DNA from: Terripilifer ovatus
GTDB lineage: Bacteria; Pseudomonadota; Alphaproteobacteria; Rhizobiales; Beijerinckiaceae
DNA length: 59,714 nucleotides
Direction: 5' to 3'
Assembly: GCA_029222685.1 (NCBI GenBank)
Contig: JARHVB010000055.1
Location: forward strand, 1-59,714
In this document: positions 8,027 through 16,709 of the stretch, one piece after another
Layout: each line of letters starts with the position of its first letter
How positions within the stretch are numbered: position 1 is the stretch's first letter
The notes under the pieces: model-generated
Databases searched by the model: none
Seen by the model: only the letters and a program-made list of their open reading frames with translations
What the model was told of the DNA's origin: nothing
Position numbers and translations under genes: made by a program

Positions 8027-9463
8027 ATGAAACAGGCAGATAGCGAACAATCGCAAAGAAACGAGCAACTAAACGTGGGTAGGGGCAAAACATGGGTGCT
8101 GGCGCTGACCTCGGCGTCAGCCTTCATGGCGGCGCTGGATTCGCAGGTGGTCAATGCGGCGCTGGGGACCATCCGCCAGAGCCTCGCCATCCCGGTCGAG
8201 ACGCTGCAATGGACAGTCAACGCCTATAATCTCAGTTTCGCGGTGCTGCTGCTGACGGGCGCGGCGCTCGGCGACCGCTTCGGCCGCCGCCGCATGTTCG
8301 TCTCCGGCATCGCCATCTTCGTCATCGCTTCGGCGCTTTGCGCGCTCGCGCCCGATGCCGGCTGGCTCATCGCGGGGAGGGCGCTGCAAGGCGTCGGCTC
8401 CGCCCTGCTGATGCCGCTCGCCATGGCGCTGCTCAGCACCGCTTTCCCGCGCGAGCAACGCGCCAAGGCCCTGGGCATTTTCAGCGGCCTCACCGGGCTG
8501 GCGGTGGTCGCCGGTCCTCCCCTGGGCGGGGCAATCACGGCCGGGCTGTCGTGGCACTGGATCTTCTGGATCAACGTGCCCATCGGTCTTGCCATCATCC
8601 TGCTGTCGCGCGTTCGCGTGCCGGAAAGCTTCGGGCCGCCCGCGCGGCTCGATATCCTCGGCCTCATCCTCGCCAGCGCCGCAGCCTTCGGTGTGGTCTG
8701 GGGCCTGATGCTCGGCAAGAGCCTGGGCTGGAGCAATCCGATCGTGGCGACATCCCTCATCGCCGGGTGCGTGCTCACCATCGCCTTCGTCGCGGTCGAG
8801 AAGCGCATCTCCGAGCCGATGCTGCCGATGCGCCTGTTTCGCGAGCGTGCGTTCAGCGCCGGCGTCCTTTCGAGCCTGCTGTTCACGGCGGCGATGTATG
8901 GCGTGCTGTTCTTCATCGCGCAGTTCTTCCAGACGGCGCAGGGCTTCGGCCCCCTGGGCGCCGGCGTACGCATGATGCCATGGACGGCAACCCTGTTCTT
9001 CTTCGCGCCGATCGGCGGGCGTCTGGTCGGCCTTGTCGGCGAACGGCCGCTCGTCGTCGGCGGCCTGCTGCTGCAGGCGCTCGGCATGGGCTGGTTCGCA
9101 CTGGTCGCTTCACCCGATATCGCTTATGGCGCGCTGGTCATGCCGATGATCATCGCCGGCGTTGGCGTGTCGGTCGCCATGCCATCCTCGCAGAATGTGG
9201 TGATCAGCTCCGTCGCGCCGGCTGAAGTCGGCAAGGCGTCGGGCGCCTACAACATGTTCCGCTTTCTCGGCGGCGCGTTTGGCATCGCCATCCTGGTCTC
9301 GGTGTTCGATCACATTGGCGGTTTTGCTTCGCCGCATGATTTCAGCGCCGGGTTCAAGGCTGCGGTTGGCGGTGCGGCTGTGCTGTCGGCAGTGGGCGCG
9401 GTCGTGGCAATGGCTCTGCCGGCGCGGCGCAAGCTCACTGTGTCATCCCCGACGCCTGCGTAG
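8027..9463 (+). CDS. DHA2-family (EmrB/QacA) drug/proton antiporter
   Basis: 478 residues with about fourteen hydrophobic segments. Motif A is visible as GDRFGRRR and motif C-like glycines as GLTGLAVVAGPPLGGAIT, which is the pattern of 14-TMS DHA2 exporters. The N-terminal 25 residues are hydrophilic. It is divergent from the sigma-factor pair across about 170 bp that must hold both promoters, so the sigma factor may control it. Substrates are probably amphipathic drugs or toxic metabolites. No membrane-fusion partner gene is adjacent. Confidence 0.9.
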   Translation: MKQADSEQSQRNEQLNVGRGKTWVLALTSASAFMAALDSQVVNAALGTIRQSLAIPVETLQWTVNAYNLSFAVLLLTGAALGDRFGRRRMFVSGIAIFVIASALCALAPDAGWLIAGRALQGVGSALLMPLAMALLSTAFPREQRAKALGIFSGLTGLAVVAGPPLGGAITAGLSWHWIFWINVPIGLAIILLSRVRVPESFGPPARLDILGLILASAAAFGVVWGLMLGKSLGWSNPIVATSLIAGCVLTIAFVAVEKRISEPMLPMRLFRERAFSAGVLSSLLFTAAMYGVLFFIAQFFQTAQGFGPLGAGVRMMPWTATLFFFAPIGGRLVGLVGERPLVVGGLLLQALGMGWFALVASPDIAYGALVMPMIIAGVGVSVAMPSSQNVVISSVAPAEVGKASGAYNMFRFLGGAFGIAILVSVFDHIGGFASPHDFSAGFKAAVGGAAVLSAVGAVVAMALPARRKLTVSSPTPA

Positions 9464-9859
9464 CAGCTATGGCATTCACACATCTCCGACTGGCATCCGA
9501 TGCGCTGAATCGTCAGGTCTGGATCCCCGCTCGCGCCTGCGGCGCGTCGGGGATGACAGGGGCCGCAATGTCATTCCCGACGCGCGAAGCGCGAGCGGGA
9601 AACCAGACGTCGAAGCCGCATCAATGCCCATCGAAAGACGAATTCTTTTCAAAGCGTCGTTTTGTGTCCCGCGCTTATCGCGCTCGTCATGGAGGGCCAT
9701 CCTGAGCGACCGATCCCGATTCGGTTTCCAGGATGTGTGAATCCGATAGTGCGTAGCAGGCGAGCGGGGATCCAGACCTGATGTTGCAGCGAACCGAAGC
9801 GTCTGGTTTCCCGCTCGCGCTTCGCGCGTCGGGAATGACAATGACCCTACACTCGCGCT
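9464..9859. repeat. Gene-free spacer filled with inverted ~40-bp repeat units
   Basis: About 400 bases without a gene. From 9516 a unit reading GTCTGGATCCCCGCTCGCGC... GGGGATGACA is followed at 9570-9608 by its inverted copy (TGTCATTCCCGACGCGCGAA... CCAGAC). Another direct copy lies at 9799-9840 and a partial one at 9755-9777. Each unit folds on its own and the copies pair with each other. The same family recurs at 42.47-42.80 and 56.2-56.34 kb. It may also terminate the converging MFS and rpe transcripts. Confidence 0.85.
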
Positions 9860-10540
9860 CTACGCAATCTCGCCACGTGCGCTTTCAGCTGCGCGGCGGA
9901 TTGCCTCGATGTTTCCTGCAAACGCATTGTGCCCGCCCTTGAACACGGCGGACCCGGCAACAAGGTAGTTGCCGCCGGCGGCGACGCAGGCGGCGGCAGT
10001 CTCCGCCGTCACGCCACCGTCGATCTCGATGTCGATCTCGCGTCCGGCGCACATCGCCGATATGCGGCGGACTTTCTCAAGCACCGGCCAGATGAACTGC
10101 TGGCCGCCGAAACCCGGATTGACCGTCATCGCCAGCACGAGATCGATGTCGTCGAGCACCGGCTCGATGACATTCTCGGGCGTGCCGGGATTGATCGCGA
10201 CGCCGGCCTTCTTGCCGAGCTTGCGGATCGCCTGCAGGGTGCGATGCAGATGCGGTCCTGCCTCGGCGTGCACGGTGATGATGTCGGCGCCTCCAGCCGC
10301 GAAGGCCTCCAGATAGGGATCGACGGGCGAGATCATCAGATGCACGTCGAACGGCTTCGGCGTGATCTTGCGGATCGATTTCATCACATCGGGCCCAAAC
10401 GAAATATTGGGTACGAAATGCCCGTCCATAATGTCGACATGGACGAGGTCGCCGCCGGCCTCCATCACCGCGCGCACATCCTCGCCGAGATGGGAGAAAT
10501 CGGCCGCCAGAATGGAAGGCAGGATTTTGAGCGGGCGCAT
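9860..10540 (-). CDS. rpe: Ribulose-phosphate 3-epimerase
   Basis: 226 residues, a TIM barrel that interconverts ribulose 5-phosphate and xylulose 5-phosphate in the pentose phosphate and Calvin pathways. Signature segments are PSILAADFSHLGEDV, VHVDIMDGHFVPNISFGP, HLMISPVDPY, MTVNPGFGGQQFI and EIDGGV, giving all metal and acid-base residues (His/Asp/His/Asp). Length is standard. It stands alone, with a repeat-filled spacer downstream and no rbc genes nearby. Confidence 0.97.
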   Translation of the reverse strand: MRPLKILPSILAADFSHLGEDVRAVMEAGGDLVHVDIMDGHFVPNISFGPDVMKSIRKITPKPFDVHLMISPVDPYLEAFAAGGADIITVHAEAGPHLHRTLQAIRKLGKKAGVAINPGTPENVIEPVLDDIDLVLAMTVNPGFGGQQFIWPVLEKVRRISAMCAGREIDIEIDGGVTAETAAACVAAGGNYLVAGSAVFKGGHNAFAGNIEAIRRAAESARGEIA

Positions 10541-10654
10541 GGCAATCGTTCCGATCGAAGGGGTCTGTTGTCAGGCGGACAATAGGGCCGCGCGGTGTCA
10601 TGGCAAGGCCCGCAAGCCCATTTAGGCGCGCTGCAACGGGCTTTTCCGCCGGAT

Positions 10655-11707
10655 TCAGGCCTCGACGAGCCCGGCCCGTTCCTTCTCGATCAATTCGTCC
10701 ATGATGCGGCGGAAGCGTACCGGCCCGGCATCGACCTCCAGAAACACCGGTTTGCGCTTGTCGACGGCGGCATCGTCCATGTTGCGCTGCTGGCCTTCGA
10801 TCATCACCCGGTCTTGCGCATCGAAAGCTTCGTGCCGCAGTTCCGACAGCAGCACGCGTAATTCGCTGTCGATCGGCTCGCCCCAGGCGCGCGGGTTCTG
10901 TCGGACGGCGGCGAAGTGATAGAGCGTCGTGGTCTCCGTTTCCGGCGTCAGAAAATGCGCGCCGAAGACGCCGGTCCCGTCGCTGCGCTTGCCGCCCGGC
11001 GTCGTCGCACCCGTGTCGTTGAGCAGACAGCCGGGCAGGTCCCAGCGGATGTCGGCCCAGACATCGACGGCGGCGCCATCGCGGCGGAACAGCAGATCGT
11101 ACAGCCGCGGCGGCGGCACGGTCTGGTTGAAGCGCGACACTTTCAGCGTGGTCCCGCTCTGCTCCAGATTGATCTTCGCCGCCACCATCTCTTCATTGCC
11201 GAGCACGCCTTCATGCAGAATGGTGGCATGGCTGAGATCGAGGAGGTTCTCGGTGATGCGATAGTAATGCGCATGCATCCGCATCCATTCGCGCCGCGAG
11301 ACGACGGCGGGATCGGCGGTGTCGAACAGGCTGAAGTCCGGAATGTCCGCTGGGTTGCCGGGGCCATCGCCCATCCACACCCAGATCAGCGTGTGCTTCT
11401 CGACGGCGGGATAGGCTTTGACGCGCGCGCCGGGCGGAATGCGGCCGGACGCATGCGGGTTGCGCACGCAGGCGCCGTCGCCGTCGAATTCAAGGCCGTG
11501 ATATTGGCACCGCAGCCTGTCGCCGATGATCTTGCCCAGATGCAGCGGCGCATAGCGGTGCGGACAGGCATCGGCAAGCGCACGGATATCGCCTTGCGAG
11601 GAGCGATAGAAGACAAGCGGCTCGTCGAGAATGCGCTGCGGCTTCGGCGTATCCGTGAGGTCCTGCGCCCACATCGCCACATACCAGGCATTGCGCAGAA
11701 ACGGCAT
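10655..11707 (-). CDS. Rieske non-haem iron oxygenase (VanA-like)
   Basis: 350 residues. The N-terminal Rieske domain carries the [2Fe-2S] ligands C48, H50, C67 and H70 (ACPHRYAPLHLG, LRCQYHGLEF). The catalytic domain has the mononuclear iron site ENLLDLSHATILHEG, with D157, H160 and H165. Such enzymes demethylate or hydroxylate aromatic acids, for instance vanillate to protocatechuate, using a separate reductase; none is adjacent here. I start at 11707 instead of 11845 because GGAGGGATGCG precedes this ATG and the protein then begins with the usual MPFLRNAWYVA. Substrate unknown. Confidence 0.9.
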   Translation of the reverse strand: MPFLRNAWYVAMWAQDLTDTPKPQRILDEPLVFYRSSQGDIRALADACPHRYAPLHLGKIIGDRLRCQYHGLEFDGDGACVRNPHASGRIPPGARVKAYPAVEKHTLIWVWMGDGPGNPADIPDFSLFDTADPAVVSRREWMRMHAHYYRITENLLDLSHATILHEGVLGNEEMVAAKINLEQSGTTLKVSRFNQTVPPPRLYDLLFRRDGAAVDVWADIRWDLPGCLLNDTGATTPGGKRSDGTGVFGAHFLTPETETTTLYHFAAVRQNPRAWGEPIDSELRVLLSELRHEAFDAQDRVMIEGQQRNMDDAAVDKRKPVFLEVDAGPVRFRRIMDELIEKERAGLVEA

Positions 11708-11856
11708 CGCATCCCTCCATGTTACTCGACCAAAGGCTATGAGGGACTTTCGTCTGCGTAAAGCGCCTGAATGAAGCCTGCTCACATTGCGATACGAAAT
11801 CTTGCAGCATGGCTTTGTCCGCCTCTGGCGTTCGTGTTGCGCCATGCTAGCCTGAT

Positions 11857-11895
11857 GACGGCAACGATTGACGTTAGCGATAGACGTTAACGATA
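11857..11895. repeat. Three tandem 13-bp units before a Bug gene
   Basis: GACGGCAACGATT, GACGTTAGCGATA and GACGTTAACGATA stand head to tail, ending 15 bp before the ATG of the Bug gene at 11911. The spacing suggests an operator or the remains of slippage; no protein is known to me for it. Confidence 0.6.
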
Positions 11896-11910
11896 GACTT
11901 GGGAGGGATC

Positions 11911-12891
11911 ATGATCGTCAGGGCATTGGCATTTGCGTGCGCAGGGTTTTCGTTTGCGGTTACAGCATCTGCACAAACAGCATCCACCTGGCCGCAACGT
12001 CCCGTCACCTTGATCGTGTCGCAGGCGGCGGGCGCGAGCCCCGATGTCATGGCGCGACTGATCGCCGACAAGCTGGGCAAGGAACTGCATCAGGGAGTCG
12101 TCGTCGAGAACAAGCCGGGTGGTGGTAATGTTGTTGGAGCGGTGGCGGCCGCTCGCGCCGCGCCCGATGGGCATACGTTCTTCTTCGCCACGTCGGCGGC
12201 GCTCGCCAACAATGTCTTCATGATGAAGGATCTGCCCTACGATCCGGTGAAGGATTTCGTGCCGGTGGCTCTTGTGACGCGCAGCAATCAGGTGATCGTT
12301 GCGACGCCCTCGCTGCCGGTCAAAACCCTGTCCGAACTCATCGCGCTCGAGAAAGCCTCGCCCGGCAAATATTCGCTGGGTGTCGATGGTCCGCGCAATC
12401 TGGCCGGTGTCACCGCACAAGCCTTGAACAAACGCACGGGCACGACATTCGTTCTGGTTCCTTATCCCAATATCAACAATGCGGTGCAGGATACGATCGC
12501 CGGACGGTTGCAGGTCGGCGTTTTCTCCGTTTCGATCGTCGAATCGCAAATCCGTGCCGGCACCCTGCGGGCGATCGCCATGGCGTCGGCCAAGCGCGTC
12601 AGCGCCTTCCCAGATCTGCCGGCGGCAGGCGAGACCATTCCCGGCTTCGACTTCGCCGGCTGGTTCATGGTGATGGCGCCTGCGGGCACGCCGGCCGACA
12701 TCGTCACCAAGATGAACGACGCGATCGACCGGGCCACGCACGACAGCCAGGTGCGCGAAATGGCGCCCAAGCTCGGCTTCGACATCAATCCCACCGGCGT
12801 CGGCTCGCCCAAGGACGCCAGCGATTTCCTTTCCAGCCAGCTCACTTTGTGGGAGAAGACGACAAAGGAACTCGGGATCGAAAAGCAATAG
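11911..12891 (+). CDS. Bug-type binding protein
   Basis: 326 residues. The signal peptide MIVRALAFACAGFSFAVTASAQ is followed by the TctC fold: TLIVSQAAGASPDVMARLIADKLG, VVVENKPGGGNVVGAVAAARAAPDGHT, LPYDPVKDFVPVALV and PAAGETIPGFDFAGWFMVMAP. The second helix motif has QAAGASPD where most family members have AAGGxxD, so the ligand may differ. ATG 11911 is chosen over TTG 11899 because GGGAGGG lies at the right distance. A LysR gene follows at 12953 in the same direction. No TctAB permease in the window. Confidence 0.9.
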   Translation: MIVRALAFACAGFSFAVTASAQTASTWPQRPVTLIVSQAAGASPDVMARLIADKLGKELHQGVVVENKPGGGNVVGAVAAARAAPDGHTFFFATSAALANNVFMMKDLPYDPVKDFVPVALVTRSNQVIVATPSLPVKTLSELIALEKASPGKYSLGVDGPRNLAGVTAQALNKRTGTTFVLVPYPNINNAVQDTIAGRLQVGVFSVSIVESQIRAGTLRAIAMASAKRVSAFPDLPAAGETIPGFDFAGWFMVMAPAGTPADIVTKMNDAIDRATHDSQVREMAPKLGFDINPTGVGSPKDASDFLSSQLTLWEKTTKELGIEKQ

Positions 12892-12952
12892 GCGACCAAA
12901 TGGACCTGGCCGTCTTAGCGCCCGGGCTGCGGGCATAAGCAAGAACCAGGAC

Positions 12953-13873
12953 ATGGAACCACGCTATCTGCGGCAGCTTGCCGAAATCGTCGATCTCGGT
13001 TCGCTGTCGCGCGCGGCAGCAGCGCTCAACGTTACCCAGCCGACGCTGAGCCGCAATATGAAGAGCCTGGAAGCCCATGTCGGCGCACCGCTGCTGAAGC
13101 GCGGCCGCTATGGCGTCGCGCCGACCGCGATCGGCGCGGCGCTGGCGCGCCAGGGGCGCATGATCCGCGATGCGATGGCGCAGGCCGACGGCGAAGTCGA
13201 GCAATGGCGGCAGGGGCAGGACGGCAAGTTGCGCGTCGCCATCGGCGCCATGCTCGCTCGATCGATCATGCCCGGGTTCGTCAGCCATGTTCTGCAATCG
13301 AAATGGAATGTCGGCCTGCGTGTTTCGGTGGATGGAGCCGAGCGTCTGCTCGACCGGCTGCGGCGCGCCGAACTCGATGTGGTTCTTTCGCCGGCGCAAC
13401 TCCATTATCCCGCCGACGATCTGATCCAGGATTTCATGTTCGAGGATCATATCGGCCTGTTCGCCAGCCCAAGGCATCCGCTCACACGCCGCCGGCTGGT
13501 GAGCGCTGCCGATCTCGCCGCCGCCACCTGGGCGACCGTGGGCGTCCTCTCGGGCGCGCGCGATACGACACGCGAAATTCTTGCCCGCATCGGCGTCGAC
13601 GGAGCACGGACCGCGATTGAGTTTTCAGGCGATATTTCGATGGCGCTCAATCTCGTCGATAGCGGCGCTTACCTGATGGCGGCTCCAAGTTTTCTGATGC
13701 GCCACCTCGATGACTCTCGCCGGTTCGTCGAACTGCCTTTCAAGGCGGAGATGCCGCGGCGGGACGTGGCGATGTGGCGGCGCCAGGACATGAAGGACCA
13801 TCCGCTGGTCGATGAATTCAAGAGCCGTTTCCAGGGTTACGTGCGGAGCCTCGCCAAAAAGCGACCCGTATAG
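12953..13873 (+). CDS. LysR-family transcriptional regulator
   Basis: 306 residues. The N-terminal winged helix is MEPRYLRQLAEIVDLGSLSRAAAALNVTQPTLSRNMKSLE, followed by the usual linker helix and a two-lobed effector domain. It lies 62 bp behind a Bug gene and 122 bp before a second Bug gene plus sulfatase, all on the plus strand, so it most likely controls one or both of these units. It is not divergent from its likely targets, which is less usual for LysR proteins. Effector unknown. Confidence 0.9.
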   Translation: MEPRYLRQLAEIVDLGSLSRAAAALNVTQPTLSRNMKSLEAHVGAPLLKRGRYGVAPTAIGAALARQGRMIRDAMAQADGEVEQWRQGQDGKLRVAIGAMLARSIMPGFVSHVLQSKWNVGLRVSVDGAERLLDRLRRAELDVVLSPAQLHYPADDLIQDFMFEDHIGLFASPRHPLTRRRLVSAADLAAATWATVGVLSGARDTTREILARIGVDGARTAIEFSGDISMALNLVDSGAYLMAAPSFLMRHLDDSRRFVELPFKAEMPRRDVAMWRRQDMKDHPLVDEFKSRFQGYVRSLAKKRPV

Positions 13874-13995
13874 ATATGCATTTTAGACATGAATACTCCG
13901 ATTTTTGTTGTTTTCGAATAAATAGAATCCCTCCACACTCTCCATTCACCTCGGTCTCCGGGCCGGGCGGAATCGGATTCCGAGGGGAGAGCAGA

Positions 13996-14970
13996 ATGAT
14001 AAAGCCGAAAATCGCCGCAGCTATAATCTGGCTGGCGGGTTCGTTGGCTGTTGCCGCACAGACGCCGTCCGAACTCATACCGGCAGGCCCTATCACCTTC
14101 GTGGTACCGCTGGCTGCTGGCGGCCCGGCTGACAGCGTCGCGCGCATCATCGGGGAACGGCTGGGCCAGAGGATCGGCCGCATGATCGTCATCGAGAATC
14201 GAACCGGCGCCGCCGGCAATATCGGCGCTGCCTATGTGGCGAAATCCAAGCCCGACGGGCTGACCTGGCTGTACACCGTGGATTCGGTGCTAACGGTCAA
14301 TCCGAGTATCTACAAGTCGCAGGGCTTCGATGCGCGCAAGGATCTCGTGCCCGTCGCCAAGGTCGGCCAGACTCTCCTGCTGCTCGCGATCAATGCCAAG
14401 ACGGTGCCAGCCAAAACCTTCATGGAACTTGTCGCCTACAGCAAGACCCATGACATCAATTTCGGCTCCGCCGGCATTGGCTCGCCTGGCCATCTGGCGC
14501 TCGAGTATCTCAAGATGGTGAGCGAGTTGCGCGCCGTGCATGTGCCCTATCGCGGCGCTGCGCCGGCGCTACAGGATCTCATCGCTGGAAATACTCAGGC
14601 CAGCTTCATCACCTCCGGCGTGCTGATCCCTTATGTGAACAGCGGCGCGCTTCGCGCTTTGGCGGTGTCTGCCAATGAGCGGGTGCGTTTTGCGCCCGAC
14701 GTGCCGACAGCGGAGGAGGCCGGCATTCACGGTTTCGATGCGAAGTTCTCGAATTTTCTGCTTGCGCCTGCTGGCGTGAAACCTGAAATCCGCGCCATGA
14801 TCGGCGCGGAAGTGGCCGCGCTGCTCAAGGACAAGGACGTGCGGGAGCGGCTCGAGGCACAGGCGACCGATCCGATTACCGGCGACGAAGCATCGTCGAT
14901 TGCAGAGATCGAGCGCGATCGAGAAAAATGGGCCAAAGTGATTGCCGCCGCCGGGATCAAAATGGAATAG
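13996..14970 (+). CDS. Bug-type binding protein, upstream of a sulfatase
   Basis: 324 residues. The signal peptide is MIKPKIAAAIIWLAGSLAVAAQ. Family motifs are VPLAAGGPADSVARIIGERLG, VIENRTGAAGNIGAAYVAKSKPDG, FGSAGIGSPGHLALEYLK and VPYRGAAPALQDLIAGNTQ. The open frame extends upstream, but the ATG at 13996 has GGGGAGAGCAG before it and begins the signal peptide. The sulfatase gene starts 48 bp downstream, so the pair is likely one transcript; the ligand may be related to the substrate of that hydrolase. Confidence 0.9.
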   Translation: MIKPKIAAAIIWLAGSLAVAAQTPSELIPAGPITFVVPLAAGGPADSVARIIGERLGQRIGRMIVIENRTGAAGNIGAAYVAKSKPDGLTWLYTVDSVLTVNPSIYKSQGFDARKDLVPVAKVGQTLLLLAINAKTVPAKTFMELVAYSKTHDINFGSAGIGSPGHLALEYLKMVSELRAVHVPYRGAAPALQDLIAGNTQASFITSGVLIPYVNSGALRALAVSANERVRFAPDVPTAEEAGIHGFDAKFSNFLLAPAGVKPEIRAMIGAEVAALLKDKDVRERLEAQATDPITGDEASSIAEIERDREKWAKVIAAAGIKME

Positions 14971-15018
14971 GATACGCCAATCCTCCTCCAGAGGAGCAAC
15001 TGCAAAAAGAGGCTAGAG

Positions 15019-16581
15019 ATGTCGCGTCCCAACTTTCTGTTCTTCATCACCGACCAGCAGCGCGCCGATTATCTCGGCTGCGCCGGGCACCCCATCGTCA
15101 GGACGCCGAACATCGACAGCATCGCCGCCGCCGGTACGCGCTTCGACAGGTTCTACGTGGCCTCGCCCGTGTGCATGCCCAATCGCGCCTCGCTGCTGAC
15201 GGGCCGCTTTCCGACGGCGCACGGCCTGCGACACAACGGCTGCGACCTGTCGTATCGCGCCAACACATTCACCGACGTGTTGCGCGCTGGCGGCTACAAG
15301 ACGGCCCTCATCGGCAAGAGCCATGTGCAGCCGATGACCGGTATCGACTCCCAGAAGCGCTACAAACCGGATGACGTCGGCGCCATCAAGGAAGCCTGGA
15401 AGGACGATCCGTCCGATTACGACAATGAGGATCCCTCACGCTACGCCAGCAACGAGAAATATGAATTCAAGCTGCCCTATTACGGCTACGACCATGTCGA
15501 CATGGTTACCGGCCATGGCGATCAGTGCAACGGCCATTATTATCAATGGCTGAAGTCGAAGACCAATCAGGCCGACATCTGGCGGGACCACAAGAACCAA
15601 CTCGCCCATGATTACGTCTGCCCGCAGGCGGTGCGCACGCCCATCCCCGAGGAGCTCTATCCGACGTCCTTCATTCGCGATCGCGCCATCGATTATATCG
15701 ACAGCGTGAAGAACGACGACCAGCCGTTTTTTGCTTTCGTCTCGTTTCCAGATCCGCATCATCCGTTCACGCCGCCTGGCAAATACTGGGACATGTACGA
15801 CCCGAAGGATTTTCATCCGCGCCTGCCTTACGAGGCGCACAAAAATCCGACGCCGCCGATGCGCTGGCTGCACGACCACTGGATCAAGGGCACGCGTCAG
15901 GCGCAGACCCAGGAAGCTTTCATGGCCGATGAGCGCGAGACCCGCGAGGCCATGGCCTTGTCGTGCGGCATGATCACCATGATCGACGATGCCATCGGCG
16001 CGGTCATCGACGCTCTGAAGGCCTCGGGCAAATACGAGAACACCGTGATCGTGTTCAATTCCGACCACGGCGACTATCTCGGCGACTTCAACCTGATGTT
16101 GAAGGGCGCCATCATGCTGGACTCGATCAACCGCGTGTCCTTCATCTGGTCGGACCCGGAGGACCGCACGCCGAGGCTGTCGCATGCCCTGTCCTCGACA
16201 GTCGATCTGGCACCCACCATCATCGAACGGGCCGGACTGAAGCCCTATTGGGGCATCCAGGGCAAAAGCCTCGCCGCCAATGTCGCCGGCTCGCACGACC
16301 TGCGCGACGGGCTGGTCGTCGAATACGAGGACACGCAGCCGCGCATGGGCTTCGAGACCTCTGCCGTGGTGCGCACCCTCATCACCGCCGGCCATCGTCT
16401 CACCCTCTACAAGGGCCTGTCCTGGGGCGAGCTTTACGATCGCCGCGCGGACCCTGACGAAACCCACAATCTGTGGGACGACGCCAGCCATGCGGCCGTG
16501 CGCGCGCGGTTGACGGAGCAGCTTGTGCAGGAGTTGATTGAGAACGTCGACAAGAGCCCGCATGCCCGCCGCAGGGCATAG
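15019..16581 (+). CDS. Sulfatase / phosphonate monoester hydrolase family enzyme
   Basis: 520 residues of the alkaline-phosphatase superfamily. Metal ligands appear in NFLFFITDQQRADYLG (D12) and NSDHGDYLGDFN in the C-terminal half. The nucleophile region is SPVCMPNRASLLTG, where C52 should be converted to formylglycine; the motif is C-M-P-N-R, not the usual C-x-P-S/A-R. There is no signal peptide, so it is cytoplasmic. It hydrolyses a sulfate ester or a phosphonate/phosphodiester. It follows a Bug gene and precedes an MFS carrier. A separate formylglycine-generating enzyme would be needed and is not in the window. Confidence 0.88.
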   Translation: MSRPNFLFFITDQQRADYLGCAGHPIVRTPNIDSIAAAGTRFDRFYVASPVCMPNRASLLTGRFPTAHGLRHNGCDLSYRANTFTDVLRAGGYKTALIGKSHVQPMTGIDSQKRYKPDDVGAIKEAWKDDPSDYDNEDPSRYASNEKYEFKLPYYGYDHVDMVTGHGDQCNGHYYQWLKSKTNQADIWRDHKNQLAHDYVCPQAVRTPIPEELYPTSFIRDRAIDYIDSVKNDDQPFFAFVSFPDPHHPFTPPGKYWDMYDPKDFHPRLPYEAHKNPTPPMRWLHDHWIKGTRQAQTQEAFMADERETREAMALSCGMITMIDDAIGAVIDALKASGKYENTVIVFNSDHGDYLGDFNLMLKGAIMLDSINRVSFIWSDPEDRTPRLSHALSSTVDLAPTIIERAGLKPYWGIQGKSLAANVAGSHDLRDGLVVEYEDTQPRMGFETSAVVRTLITAGHRLTLYKGLSWGELYDRRADPDETHNLWDDASHAAVRARLTEQLVQELIENVDKSPHARRRA

Positions 16582-16583
16582 AG

Positions 16584-16607
16584 CGCAAAATCGTCTGCGA
16601 TTTTGCG
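16584..16607. terminator. Perfect hairpin after the sulfatase gene
   Basis: CGCAAAATCG, loop TCTG, CGATTTTGCG: a 10-bp perfect stem starting 3 bases after the stop codon. No U-run follows, so it may act as an mRNA-stabilising hairpin or a weak terminator. Confidence 0.55.
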
Positions 16608-16709
16608 AAAATGTCGTATGCAGCCTATGAATTGAGAATGGGCTCTTTTCTGGGTGGATGATTCTGCGCGGCCGGGCATTGTTTGCCTGGCCACGCTCCT
16701 GTGGAAAAA

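Noticed and set aside
9464..9859. CRISPR array
   Set aside because: Units are few, face each other, differ in length and have no regular unique spacers or cas genes.
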